64,000 nt of DNA from Lujinxingia vulgaris (GTDB lineage Bacteria; Myxococcota_A; Bradymonadia; Bradymonadales; Bradymonadaceae). Every line of letters begins with the position of its first letter. Positions within the stretch are counted from its first letter, which is position 1. Both the position numbers and the translations under genes were made by a program. Below are positions 8,815 to 16,284 of the stretch, one piece after another. Under the pieces are notes generated by a model, which saw only the letters and a list, made by a program, of their open reading frames with translations, did not search any database and was not told where the DNA came from. The stretch is from the NCBI RefSeq assembly GCF_007997005.1, contig NZ_VOSL01000055.1:43618-107617 (forward strand), read 5' to 3'.

Positions 8815-10020
8815 ATGAGTGAGCCAGTTGTGATTGTGGGAGCGGGGATCGGGGGGCTGAGCGCGGCGTTATGCCTGGCGCAACGCGGCTGCCCGGTCGT
8901 GGTGGTCGAGCGATTCGCTGAGGTTCGGGAGGTCGGCGCCGGGATTCTGCTGGGGCCCAACGCCTCCGGCGTGCTCTACGGCTGCGGTCTTGGTGAGGCG
9001 TTGGAGGGCGTAAGCGCGCCGATGACGCGACTGGGCATCGGAGCGGATCGGGGGGAGCTCTTCGTCGCCAAAGACGTCGACGCATCCGACGACGCTCCCT
9101 TTCGCATGGTGCATCGCGCCGCATTGCACGGGGTGCTCTATGAGGCGGTTCAAGATCATCCGCTCGTGGAGGTTGAGCTGGGGCGGCCCGTGGAGGGCTT
9201 TGAGCAGGATCGTGAGGGAGGGCGTGTGCGGGCGCTTGGCCCGGGGCTGTCGAGCTGTTGGGGTGTGGCGTTGGTCGGCTGCGATGGGTTGCACTCCGCG
9301 GTCCGCGCGCAGCTTCACCCCGGAGAGCGCGAGCCTCTCTACCACGGCTACACCTGCTGGCGAGGCATCACCTCGTCGTTTGAGCATGAGGGGTTCCCGC
9401 CGGGGAGTTTGCTGGAGCTGCAGGGGCGCGGTCTGCGCACGGGGATGGGCTACATTGATGAGGATCGAGTCTACTGGTGGGCGACGGCCAACGCGCCGCA
9501 GGGAGAGCGCGACGGTGAAGATGTGATCGCGCGTTTGCAGCAGCGCTTTGAGGCGTTTCCCGACTACTTTCGGGCGATGATCGCGGCGACGCCGCCCGCG
9601 CAGGTCTTGCGCAATGACATCTTCGATCGCGCCCCTCTAAAGCGCTGGGGCCAGGATCAGGTCACGGTCCTCGGGGATGCGGCGCACCCGATGGCGCCCA
9701 ATCTCGGGCAGGGGGCGTGCTCGGCGATCGAAGATGCCGCGATGCTCGGCCGGTGCCTGGGCGAGCTCTGGGAGGAGGGTGGCACGCCTCAGCCGGACGC
9801 GGTGAGCGCTGCGTTGAGGCAATATGAGGCCGCGCGCCACAAGCGCACCGCGACCTTACAACGCCTCTCTCGTCGGTTCGGTACGGTGGGGCAGCTGGAA
9901 CATCCACTGGCGGTCTGGATGCGCGAGCAGGCCATGCGGTGGACCCCGCAGGCGCTCCTGGATCGGCAGCAGGCCGCGATCTGGGAGTACCGGGTCGAGA
10001 TGGCGTCGACGCGTCGGTGA
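8815..10020 (+). CDS. FAD-dependent aromatic-ring-type monooxygenase (class A flavoprotein)
   Basis: 401 aa. It has the Rossmann GxGxxG (GAGIGGLSAALCL), the ribose-binding Glu in VVVVERF, the DG motif in GCDGLHSAVR, and the second FAD motif GDAAHPMAPNLGQG near residue 288. These identify a salicylate-hydroxylase/zeaxanthin-epoxidase-like enzyme that uses NAD(P)H and O2. The substrate is unknown. Tandem ATGs occur at 8812 and 8815; the second is chosen because GGAGG at 8804-8808 is then six bases away. It is convergent with the kinase gene at 10181. Confidence 0.85.
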   Translation: MSEPVVIVGAGIGGLSAALCLAQRGCPVVVVERFAEVREVGAGILLGPNASGVLYGCGLGEALEGVSAPMTRLGIGADRGELFVAKDVDASDDAPFRMVHRAALHGVLYEAVQDHPLVEVELGRPVEGFEQDREGGRVRALGPGLSSCWGVALVGCDGLHSAVRAQLHPGEREPLYHGYTCWRGITSSFEHEGFPPGSLLELQGRGLRTGMGYIDEDRVYWWATANAPQGERDGEDVIARLQQRFEAFPDYFRAMIAATPPAQVLRNDIFDRAPLKRWGQDQVTVLGDAAHPMAPNLGQGACSAIEDAAMLGRCLGELWEEGGTPQPDAVSAALRQYEAARHKRTATLQRLSRRFGTVGQLEHPLAVWMREQAMRWTPQALLDRQQAAIWEYRVEMASTRR

Positions 10021-10045
10021 CGATGTGACGATCGACCTCAACGAT

Positions 10046-10161
10046 CGACCGGGGGTCAGGTTTCGGGCTGACCCCCGGTCGCGAGATGTGGGTCGCGAGA
10101 TGTGGCGAGGATAAAGGCCGATCGGCGGTCAGGGCTCAGGTAGTGGGCTGACCCCCGGTCG
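10046..10161. repeat. REP-like inverted repeats between convergent genes
   Basis: A perfect inverted repeat has 14-base arms at 10046-10059 and 10068-10081 around an eight-base loop. The 17-base right-arm sequence GGGCTGACCCCCGGTCG recurs at 10145-10161, with an imperfect partner near 10120. The core CTGACCCxCGGTCG is also found at 25976-26156, again between convergent genes. Confidence 0.75.
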
Positions 10162-10180
10162 GTCATTTCTCTGGCCGGTT

Positions 10181-12250
10181 TTAGACCTTGGAGAAGCCCG
10201 CGTCGGCGATCGGATCAACCTGAGCGGACGCGACTTCGGGGCCGTCTTCGTCGAGCTCGACCATGGGCGTGGGCAGGCTGAGTTCGTTGGCCGAGTAGAC
10301 CGCCTCGTACTTGATGGCGCTGGCCACATCGGGGGTGACATGTTCGCAGAGCAGGCGCACGGCGCGCTCCACGGTGGTCTTGCCGAGTGAGGTGATCTCG
10401 ACGCTGCCGGAGTTCACCGAGAGGATGCCGCTGAGGTTGGGATCGGCTTCGAGCAAGGCGTAGACCTCATCGCCGATGGCCTGGCGTGCGACTTCGACCA
10501 GGCGGTTGAGCACGGTGGTCCAGGCCTGCAGCTCTTCGGGGCTGCTGTGGCGGTCGTCGAGGATGTCCAGCCCCACCGGCAGGTTCCAGAGGCGGTCGAT
10601 GTACTCTTTGACCCAGGGGCCGCGTAGTACGCGGCCGTGCTGGGGGGCGATGATCTCCACGGCGGGGCTCAGCTCGCGGATCTTGCTCAGAGCGTAGCGC
10701 ACCGCCCCCTGGGTGGGCATGTAGATCTGGTGGAAGGCGCGCATGCCCGCCCAGTCGGACTCGTCGACGTAGAGGCCTTCGGCGTCTTTGTCGGTGAGGC
10801 TGCCGAAAAGATCGCCGGTGAAGAGCACGCGGGTGGCCGGATCGTAGAGCATCATCGCGCCGACGAAGTGGCAGAAGGGGCTGGGGACCGGGCGCACGAC
10901 GTCGCCGGTGGGCAGCTTGATGCCTCGGGGAAAGCGCTCCAGGGCCACGAAACGCTCGCGCGGCACGTTGTAGTACTGGATCAGCCGCCAGGTGTCTTCG
11001 GTACAGAGCACGTGGGCGTTGGGGGTGTGGCGCCCCAGGAGCACACCGACCGAGGAGCCGACGTCGGGATCCTGGTGGTTGATGAAGATGGAGCTGAGGT
11101 TGTTGATCGTGCCGATGACGCGTCCGACCTTGGCCTGGACCACGCTGAAATCTTTGGTGGAGCCGGGGTCGATGATCAGGTTGAAGTCCTCCTGGCCCTG
11201 CTCACCAGGGAAGTGGCGCAGGTAGGGGTTGGCGTAGAAGATCTCGTTGGGAGGGCGCTTGCCGACCCAGTAGGTGTGGGGGGCGATCTCGACCGGTTCG
11301 GTCACAAGGTTGGGGGTGGGGATAGTCATGGTGGGCTCGGCAGTTGGGGGCGCGTAAGCGATGGTTCTCGAAGATGTTTTGGAAGTCGGGTCGGGACGTT
11401 GCTGCGCGAGCCACTGCTCAAGTTCGGTGGCGAGCTGGGCAGCGGAGGAGGGGCGCAGATCGCGCTCGCGGGCAAGAGCGCGATCGAGGATGGCGACAAG
11501 CTCGGGAGCCGATGTGGATTGACCCAGAAGCTGCACCTCGCCCAGCGGATCGTGGGGCTCGCTCATCAGGCGATGGGCGACGGCCAGCGGGGAGCGCCCC
11601 GGGAAGGGGAAGCGGCCGCTGAGGGCGTAGTAGAGCGTGACGGCGGCGGAGTAGATGTCGGCGCGAGCGTCCACCTCTTCGCCCCGCCATTGCTCCGGCG
11701 GCATGTAGTAGGGGGTGCCGACGACGGCGTGTTGGGCGGTCAACTTCTGGGTGGCCTCGGTGTCTTTGACGAGGCCGAAGTCTAAGAGGCGCGCGCGATC
11801 GGAGGCGTTCTCGACGATGATGTTGTCGGCTTTGACGTCGCGATGGAGCATGCCCTTCTGGTGAGCGTGCTCCAGGCCGCGCAAGACGCCTACGATGTAG
11901 GGGATGGCGCGCTCTGCCGGCAGCCGCTCGTGGCGGGAGAGGGTGTCTTCGAGGCAGACGCCGTCGACGAACTCCATCACCAGATAGTAGAAGTCGTTGT
12001 GTTGATCGGCGGTGATCACCCCGACGATGTTGGGGTGTTTGAGGCGCGTGGCGTGGCGGGCTTCCTGAAAGAAGCGACGCGTGAGCTGATCGTTTCCGAC
12101 CCACTCGGGGTGGAGGATCTTCAGGGCGAACTCGCGGTCGAGGATCTTGTGGTGGGCCAGGTAGACCTGTCCGGCGGCGCCTTCACCGAGCTTGCGGATG
12201 ACGTGGTACTGGCCCACGGCGCTGCCGGGGGGGAGGGTGTCGGTCTTCAC
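10181..12250 (-). CDS. Ser/Thr protein kinase fused to an FprA/ODP-like di-iron metallo-beta-lactamase domain
   Basis: 689 aa. Residues about 14-275 are a Hanks-type kinase: glycine loop GEGAAGQVYLA, FALKIL lysine, catalytic MLHRDVKADNIIV, LLDFGLVKD and MPPEQWRG. After a Pro/Thr-rich linker, residues about 320-560 resemble the oxygen-reducing metallo-beta-lactamase domain of flavodiiron proteins. Candidate ligands are HQDPD (about 391-395, Asp in place of the usual Glu of HxExD), SPFCHFVGAM (His about 460), FTGDLFG and PQHGRVL. There is no C-terminal flavodoxin; a further 120 residues end the protein. No transmembrane segment is visible, so it is probably cytoplasmic. I infer an oxygen- or NO-sensing kinase. 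Confidence 0.85.
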   Translation of the reverse strand: MKTDTLPPGSAVGQYHVIRKLGEGAAGQVYLAHHKILDREFALKILHPEWVGNDQLTRRFFQEARHATRLKHPNIVGVITADQHNDFYYLVMEFVDGVCLEDTLSRHERLPAERAIPYIVGVLRGLEHAHQKGMLHRDVKADNIIVENASDRARLLDFGLVKDTEATQKLTAQHAVVGTPYYMPPEQWRGEEVDARADIYSAAVTLYYALSGRFPFPGRSPLAVAHRLMSEPHDPLGEVQLLGQSTSAPELVAILDRALARERDLRPSSAAQLATELEQWLAQQRPDPTSKTSSRTIAYAPPTAEPTMTIPTPNLVTEPVEIAPHTYWVGKRPPNEIFYANPYLRHFPGEQGQEDFNLIIDPGSTKDFSVVQAKVGRVIGTINNLSSIFINHQDPDVGSSVGVLLGRHTPNAHVLCTEDTWRLIQYYNVPRERFVALERFPRGIKLPTGDVVRPVPSPFCHFVGAMMLYDPATRVLFTGDLFGSLTDKDAEGLYVDESDWAGMRAFHQIYMPTQGAVRYALSKIRELSPAVEIIAPQHGRVLRGPWVKEYIDRLWNLPVGLDILDDRHSSPEELQAWTTVLNRLVEVARQAIGDEVYALLEADPNLSGILSVNSGSVEITSLGKTTVERAVRLLCEHVTPDVASAIKYEAVYSANELSLPTPMVELDEDGPEVASAQVDPIADAGFSKV

Positions 12251-12668
12251 AACGTGTTGCCTTTTGCTGAGGAGGGATGGTGAGGAAGGGGGGATTACGA
12301 GAGTGGGTCGACCCCCCCCCGGGGGACCGCGACCCTCGCAGGTCGGATCGGTGGCCCAGCAAAGGTCGTGCCAGAGGTGCGAATAGGGAGAGATAAGGGC
12401 GAGTGGTGAAGAAGTTTTCGCCTAACGCCGTTGTTACGCGCAGGGGAGGGGAGGCCCTGTGAGGTGCAGGTTTTGCGTCCGCGGACGTTGGGCGTAAAAA
12501 ATTGCGTTGAGCGAAGCCCATCCGCAAACACGTGGTGCAGCGCCCGAGGGTGGCGTCTTGCTTCGGTCGCTTCGATGCCCAACACTGACGCCAGCGCAGG
12601 CCAGGGGTAGGCCCCTGGTAAGTTTGTAGAGCGTGACGACGATGTCTGAATTCGTACGAGGTGGAGCG
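12251..12668. other. Divergent intergenic region with two palindromes
   Basis: It lies between the kinase (minus) and the cytochrome (plus). It contains the perfect 12-base palindrome CGTCCGCGGACG at 12476-12487, an 18-base palindrome CCAGGGGTAGGCCCCTGG at 12601-12618 about 50 bases before the cytochrome start, and a run of nine or more C near 12311. The palindromes could be operators or hairpins. No promoter with good spacing was recognised. Confidence 0.5.
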
Positions 12669-13280
12669 ATGCGGGTGAACGAGAAGCGAATGATGGTGGA
12701 TGCAGCGGGTGATGGGGCGGGCTTGCGAGGCGCGCGCGCACTGGTCGCCGTGATGGTGTTGGCGTGGGCGTGCGGTGCGGGTATGGGGTGTGAGCGCGCG
12801 CCCGAATCGCAGCCGGAGGCTCGGGCGACGGAGGTGGAGGCTTCGGAGGCCACGCCCGAACCCGGCGATGGAGAGGGCGAGCACGACGAGGACCACGCTC
12901 ACGATGAGGTGCACCTGGGCGCGCATATGTTTGAGATCGGTCGCCGATACGCGGCGGTCTGGTACGCGGGGGAGGCGGGCAATAAGGCGATGGTCGACTA
13001 TCAGATCCACGAGATCGAGGAGGTCATCGAGGAGCTGCGCGAAGCCCAACCGGTGGAGGAGGGCGTGGACGTGGTCGACTACTTCGATCGCAGCGTCCTG
13101 CCGGGCCTGGAGAAGGTCGAGGAGGCCATTGAGGCTGGCGACAGCGCGACCTTCGAGCGCGAGTACGACGCGGTGATCGCCCAGTGCAACGCCTGTCATA
13201 CCGCGACCAAGCACGCCTTTATCAAGATTGGCCGGCCCGCGTTTAACCCCTACGCCAACGTGAACATGGACACGAAGTAA
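12669..13280 (+). CDS. Periplasmic c-type cytochrome lipoprotein with a His/Asp-rich linker
   Basis: 203 aa from ATG 12669; in-frame GTG 12633 and ATG 12642 are alternatives. A long N-terminus leads to a hydrophobic stretch and the lipobox AGMGC. An acidic linker then contains HDEDHAHDEVH. The C-terminal domain has one heme site, CNACH, in YDAVIAQCNACHTATKHAFI, preceded by helices such as YQIHEIEEVIEELREAQ, a pattern common to small periplasmic cytochromes of unknown role. It therefore probably transfers electrons at the membrane surface. The His-rich run may bind a metal. Confidence 0.8.
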   Translation: MRVNEKRMMVDAAGDGAGLRGARALVAVMVLAWACGAGMGCERAPESQPEARATEVEASEATPEPGDGEGEHDEDHAHDEVHLGAHMFEIGRRYAAVWYAGEAGNKAMVDYQIHEIEEVIEELREAQPVEEGVDVVDYFDRSVLPGLEKVEEAIEAGDSATFEREYDAVIAQCNACHTATKHAFIKIGRPAFNPYANVNMDTK

Positions 13281-13364
13281 GTTGGCGCGGGCTCGCGGCG
13301 CGGGCGCGGTATGGCGAGCGCCGCTTTGTGACCGGCGCGGTGCCGGCGAGAGCGGTTGCGAGTC

Positions 13365-14006
13365 TCAGCGCATCGCAAAGGCGTCAGAGATTGTGTGATC
13401 GCCGGAGGTCACCTCGGCTTGCAGTGGCGAGGCGTCGGGGTGCTCGACGAGATACGCGATGAGGGCGGCAACATCTTCGCGGGGGATCTCGCCGGGGGCG
13501 ACGCGCTCGCCAAGCGTGATCCTGCCGGTGCCGGTGTCGTTGGTGAGTCGGCCCGGGCGGATGATGGCGTAGTCGAGGCCGCTCGCTCGGAGCGCGGCGT
13601 CAGCCTGGGCTTTGGCGTCGACATAGGCGGCGAAGACCTCGTCGTCGTAGTTGCGGTCCTCATCAACCCCCATCGCGCTGAGCATGATGTAGCGATGAAT
13701 GTCATTTGTTTTGGCCGCCTCGATCAGCTTGAGGGCGCCGTCGCGGTCGACGGTGTACTTGCGCGCCTTGCCGCTTCCGGGCCCGGCACCGGCGGCAAAG
13801 ATGACGACGTCGGCCGGGCCGATGGCCCCGGCCAGATCCTCATCCTTCTCCAGGTCAAAGATGATGGGCTCTGCACCCGCTGCGCGTAGCTCATCGGATT
13901 GCTCGGCCTTTCGGATCACGCCGCGCACCGTGTGGCCGCGCTCGCTGAGCATGGGGTGCAGGTGCATGGCGACGGTTCCGTGGGCTCCGACGATGACGAC
14001 ATCCAT
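13365..14006 (-). CDS. NAD(P)-binding atypical short-chain dehydrogenase (YwnB/YhfK-like)
   Basis: 213 aa. The N-terminus carries a Rossmann motif VIVGAHGTVAMHLHP, and the core has FAAGAGPGSGK, RYIMLSAMGV and YAIIRPGRLTND. This order fits the NAD(P)H-binding atypical SDR family, which lacks the classical YxxxK spacing. The start at ATG 14006 follows AAGGAAAG; the open frame runs further upstream, but the Rossmann strand fits this start. It is convergent with the cytochrome gene. The substrate cannot be inferred. Confidence 0.85.
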   Translation of the reverse strand: MDVVIVGAHGTVAMHLHPMLSERGHTVRGVIRKAEQSDELRAAGAEPIIFDLEKDEDLAGAIGPADVVIFAAGAGPGSGKARKYTVDRDGALKLIEAAKTNDIHRYIMLSAMGVDEDRNYDDEVFAAYVDAKAQADAALRASGLDYAIIRPGRLTNDTGTGRITLGERVAPGEIPREDVAALIAYLVEHPDASPLQAEVTSGDHTISDAFAMR

Positions 14007-14324
14007 AGGGTCTTTCCTTAGGTTGGCGGCGAGGTTACGACACGCGTTGAATGTGCGAGCGCGTCGGTTCACTCCAAAGGAAAGCACAAGGGGCCGTAGA
14101 ACAACGTCATCGGGTGCGATTGGGGAGGGGGCGAGGCGGGGAGGCGCACGCATCGCATGGGGTTTGTGGAGCCGGGATAGATACGCGCCCGACCTGGTCA
14201 TTAAGGCCCTGCTTGTGAGCCACCCGGTCTACGCTAAGTTCATCCCGAAAATCTTGCTTCAAAACAGACCCATCCGCGTCCTGCCCCCTCCACCGCTCGC
14301 GGGGAGGAGGGGAGGGAGTCGGGA
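14007..14324. other. Non-coding stretch next to gene remnants
   Basis: Frames that cross this stretch have no protein-like composition or ribosome site. A purine-rich run (GGGGAGGAGGGGAGGGAG) lies at 14301-14318. It is probably part of the decayed region that includes the two adjacent remnants. Confidence 0.45.
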
Positions 14325-14579
14325 TCATGCTACGGCCAGGCCCCCGTCGACCGACAGCACCTGTCCGGTCACCCACGTAGGCGAATCCGCAAGTTCCACG
14401 ACCCACCGCGCGACCTCGTCGGGATTGCCCAGCCGTCCCAGAGGCATCTGGGCGGTCAACTGCGCGTTGGATGCTTCGAGCATCTCGCGGGAGAACCCGG
14501 CGCGCTCCAGGATCGGCGTTCGAGTCGGTCCCGTGGCGACGGCGTTGACGCGGATACCTCCGGGCCTAAGCTCGATATC
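14325..14579 (-). pseudogene. C-terminal remnant of a classical short-chain dehydrogenase
   Basis: The frame ending at TGA 14325-14327 reads about 84 residues of an SDR C-terminus: IELRPGGIRVNAVATGP, MPLGRLGNPDEVARW and the terminal SPTWVTGQVLSVDGGLAVA. The N-terminal two-thirds (GxxxGxG and YxxxK) is absent, and no start codon or ribosome site fits. Upstream it runs straight into LysR sequence on the opposite strand. Confidence 0.85.
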
Positions 14580-15101
14580 CAGTTATATTTGACCGACACG
14601 GTGGTCGACATCGTCTATGATGCTTTTGATGTCGCCATCCGCATTGGCTCATTGGACGACTCCTCGCTCATCTGTCGTCGGCTCGCCGCCAACGACTATG
14701 TGGTGTGCGCCTCCCCCACCTATCTCGAACGTTACGGCACGCCCGAGCACCCCGAGGCGTTGCTCGGGTACAATTGCCTGACGGCTCTCAACTGCGAACC
14801 GCTAAGAGAGTGGCGATTTCTCACCGACAAGGGCGAGCAGCGCATTTCCGTATCGGGCACCCTGTCGACCAACAACGCCCTGGTGATGCGACAGGCGGTG
14901 CTCGACGGCGAGGGCATTGCGATGCTCCCGCGTTATATGGTCGTCGAGGATCTGGCGAACAAGAGGCTGACAAGCCTCTTCGATGGACAGGTGCCGGCCA
15001 ACGGCGACATCTGGGCTCTGTATCCAAGCCGCCAATTGTTGCCGCGTCGGGTCGAGGCTTTTCTGGAGCTGCTTGGCGAGCATTTCGCCGAGGTGGTGTG
15101 A
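14565..15101 (+). pseudogene. LysR-family regulator remnant, effector-binding domain only
   Basis: From PKLDIQLYL (14565) the frame reads a LysR substrate-binding domain: VVDIVYDAFDVAIRIGSL, VVCASPTYLERYGTPEHPE, GEGIAMLPRYMV and RRVEAFLELLGEHF, ending at TGA 15101. The helix-turn-helix half (about 120 residues) is missing. A TTG at 14589 is a poor start. LysR genes are commonly divergent from an SDR, which is the orientation left here. The truncated protein could not bind DNA. Confidence 0.85.
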
Positions 15102-15250
15102 GGGCCCCCCCTGAGGGCGCTCCATTCTCCGACCGCCGTCGGGGACGAAACGTCTTCGATGGTCTTATGCAGGATCTGGCGCTTTATATCTTGCTCTCCC
15201 GTCGGGTCTTCCAACGTCCAGATGGTCTGACATCGAAGGGTGACAACACA

Positions 15251-15289
15251 AAAAAGCCCGCCAAACTCGTTGAGTTTGGCGGGCTTTTT
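15251..15289. terminator. Bidirectional terminator between the LysR remnant and tRNA-Pro
   Basis: A perfect 18-base stem (15251-15268 with 15272-15289) has A-tract and T-tract ends, so it works in both directions. It sits four bases past the 3' end of the minus-strand tRNA and probably terminates it. Confidence 0.92.
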
Positions 15290-15368
<79 letters not shown>

Positions 15369-15406
15369 CAAGGCGTTCACCGGCGACAGGCGCCGAGTGA
15401 GGACTG

Positions 15407-15435
15407 TATATAAGGGGGCGTTTGCAGGGTGTCAA
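15407..15435 (-). promoter_or_regulatory. Near-consensus promoter of tRNA-Pro
   Basis: On the minus strand, TTGACA (15435-15430) and TATATA (15412-15407) are separated by 17 bases. Transcription would begin about 30 bases before the tRNA. Confidence 0.8.
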
Positions 15436-15460
15436 CCCGTTCTGCGCATCCCGGTGCGAT

Positions 15461-16228
15461 TTATCGCTGGCGGGCGTGGAGGGTCAGAAAGAGGCGCAGG
15501 GCGCGCAGGTATTCGGTGCGGTTGGCCTCGAAGATCGAGTTGTGGTCGCCGTTCTCAAAGATCGCCAGGCGCTTCTGGTAGGAGCGTGACCAGGCGTGCA
15601 TGCGGCGCGCGTGGCTGACGTCGACGAGGTGGTCGCGTAAGGCGTGCATGATCAGCAGAGGCTTTCCAAAGTCAGCGAGCTTGGCTTCGTGATCGAAGTA
15701 GCGCCGGGTCTCGCGCTGAACCTCGTTAAAGGTGGTGTCGAGGTCGGAGGGGCTCACGCGCAAGAGCACGCGCTCGAGCACATCGGCGATGCCGCTCTCC
15801 AGGACCAGGCCGGCGATCTCGGGGTGGCGGTGGGCCAGCTCAAGCGCATAGATCGAACCGATGGAGCGACCGAACGCGAAGAGGCGATCGGCGGGCTGGT
15901 CGATGGCCTCAACGATGGCGTCGACGTCGTCGAGCATGCTGACGAGCCCGGGGCATCCGGTGGAGCCGCCGTAGCCGCGGTACTCGACAAAGAAGCTGTT
16001 GAGGCCGAAGCCGGCCAAAAGATCGGCCATCCAGGGGATGTAGTCGGCGACGACTTCGCCGTTGCCGTGAAAGTGCACCAGTGTGTGGGCGTCGGGGTCG
16101 TGCACGTGGCTCGCGCAGGCCAGGCGGGCCTCGCCGCTGTGCACAAAGGTGATGTCGTCGGGGGTGTCGGCGCGGGGGAAGAAATAACTGCGCGTGATGC
16201 GGGGGTGCTCAAGGATGGAAGTGCTCAT
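15461..16228 (-). CDS. Alpha/beta hydrolase (serine hydrolase)
   Basis: 255 aa from ATG 16228; an upstream in-frame ATG at 16273 would add 15 basic residues that do not fit the fold. It has HFHGNGE (oxyanion hole), FFVEYRGYGGSTG, the nucleophile elbow GRSIGS, acid loop MHALRDHLVD and a C-terminal GDHNS histidine, so the triad is complete. This resembles the ABHD13/YqkD-like soluble hydrolases. The substrate is unknown. It lies 56 bases after the kinase-FGE gene on the same strand. Confidence 0.85.
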   Translation of the reverse strand: MSTSILEHPRITRSYFFPRADTPDDITFVHSGEARLACASHVHDPDAHTLVHFHGNGEVVADYIPWMADLLAGFGLNSFFVEYRGYGGSTGCPGLVSMLDDVDAIVEAIDQPADRLFAFGRSIGSIYALELAHRHPEIAGLVLESGIADVLERVLLRVSPSDLDTTFNEVQRETRRYFDHEAKLADFGKPLLIMHALRDHLVDVSHARRMHAWSRSYQKRLAIFENGDHNSIFEANRTEYLRALRLFLTLHARQR

Positions 16229-16284
16229 AGCGGGCCTGCAGAAAACGGGGAAACGACGGCGTGCTCGAAGCAACCTAAACGCGC

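Noticed and set aside
14589..15101. An intact small LysR-like gene starting at TTG 14589
   Set aside because: It lacks the DNA-binding half and a ribosome site, and homologous sequence extends upstream of the TTG, so it is a remnant.
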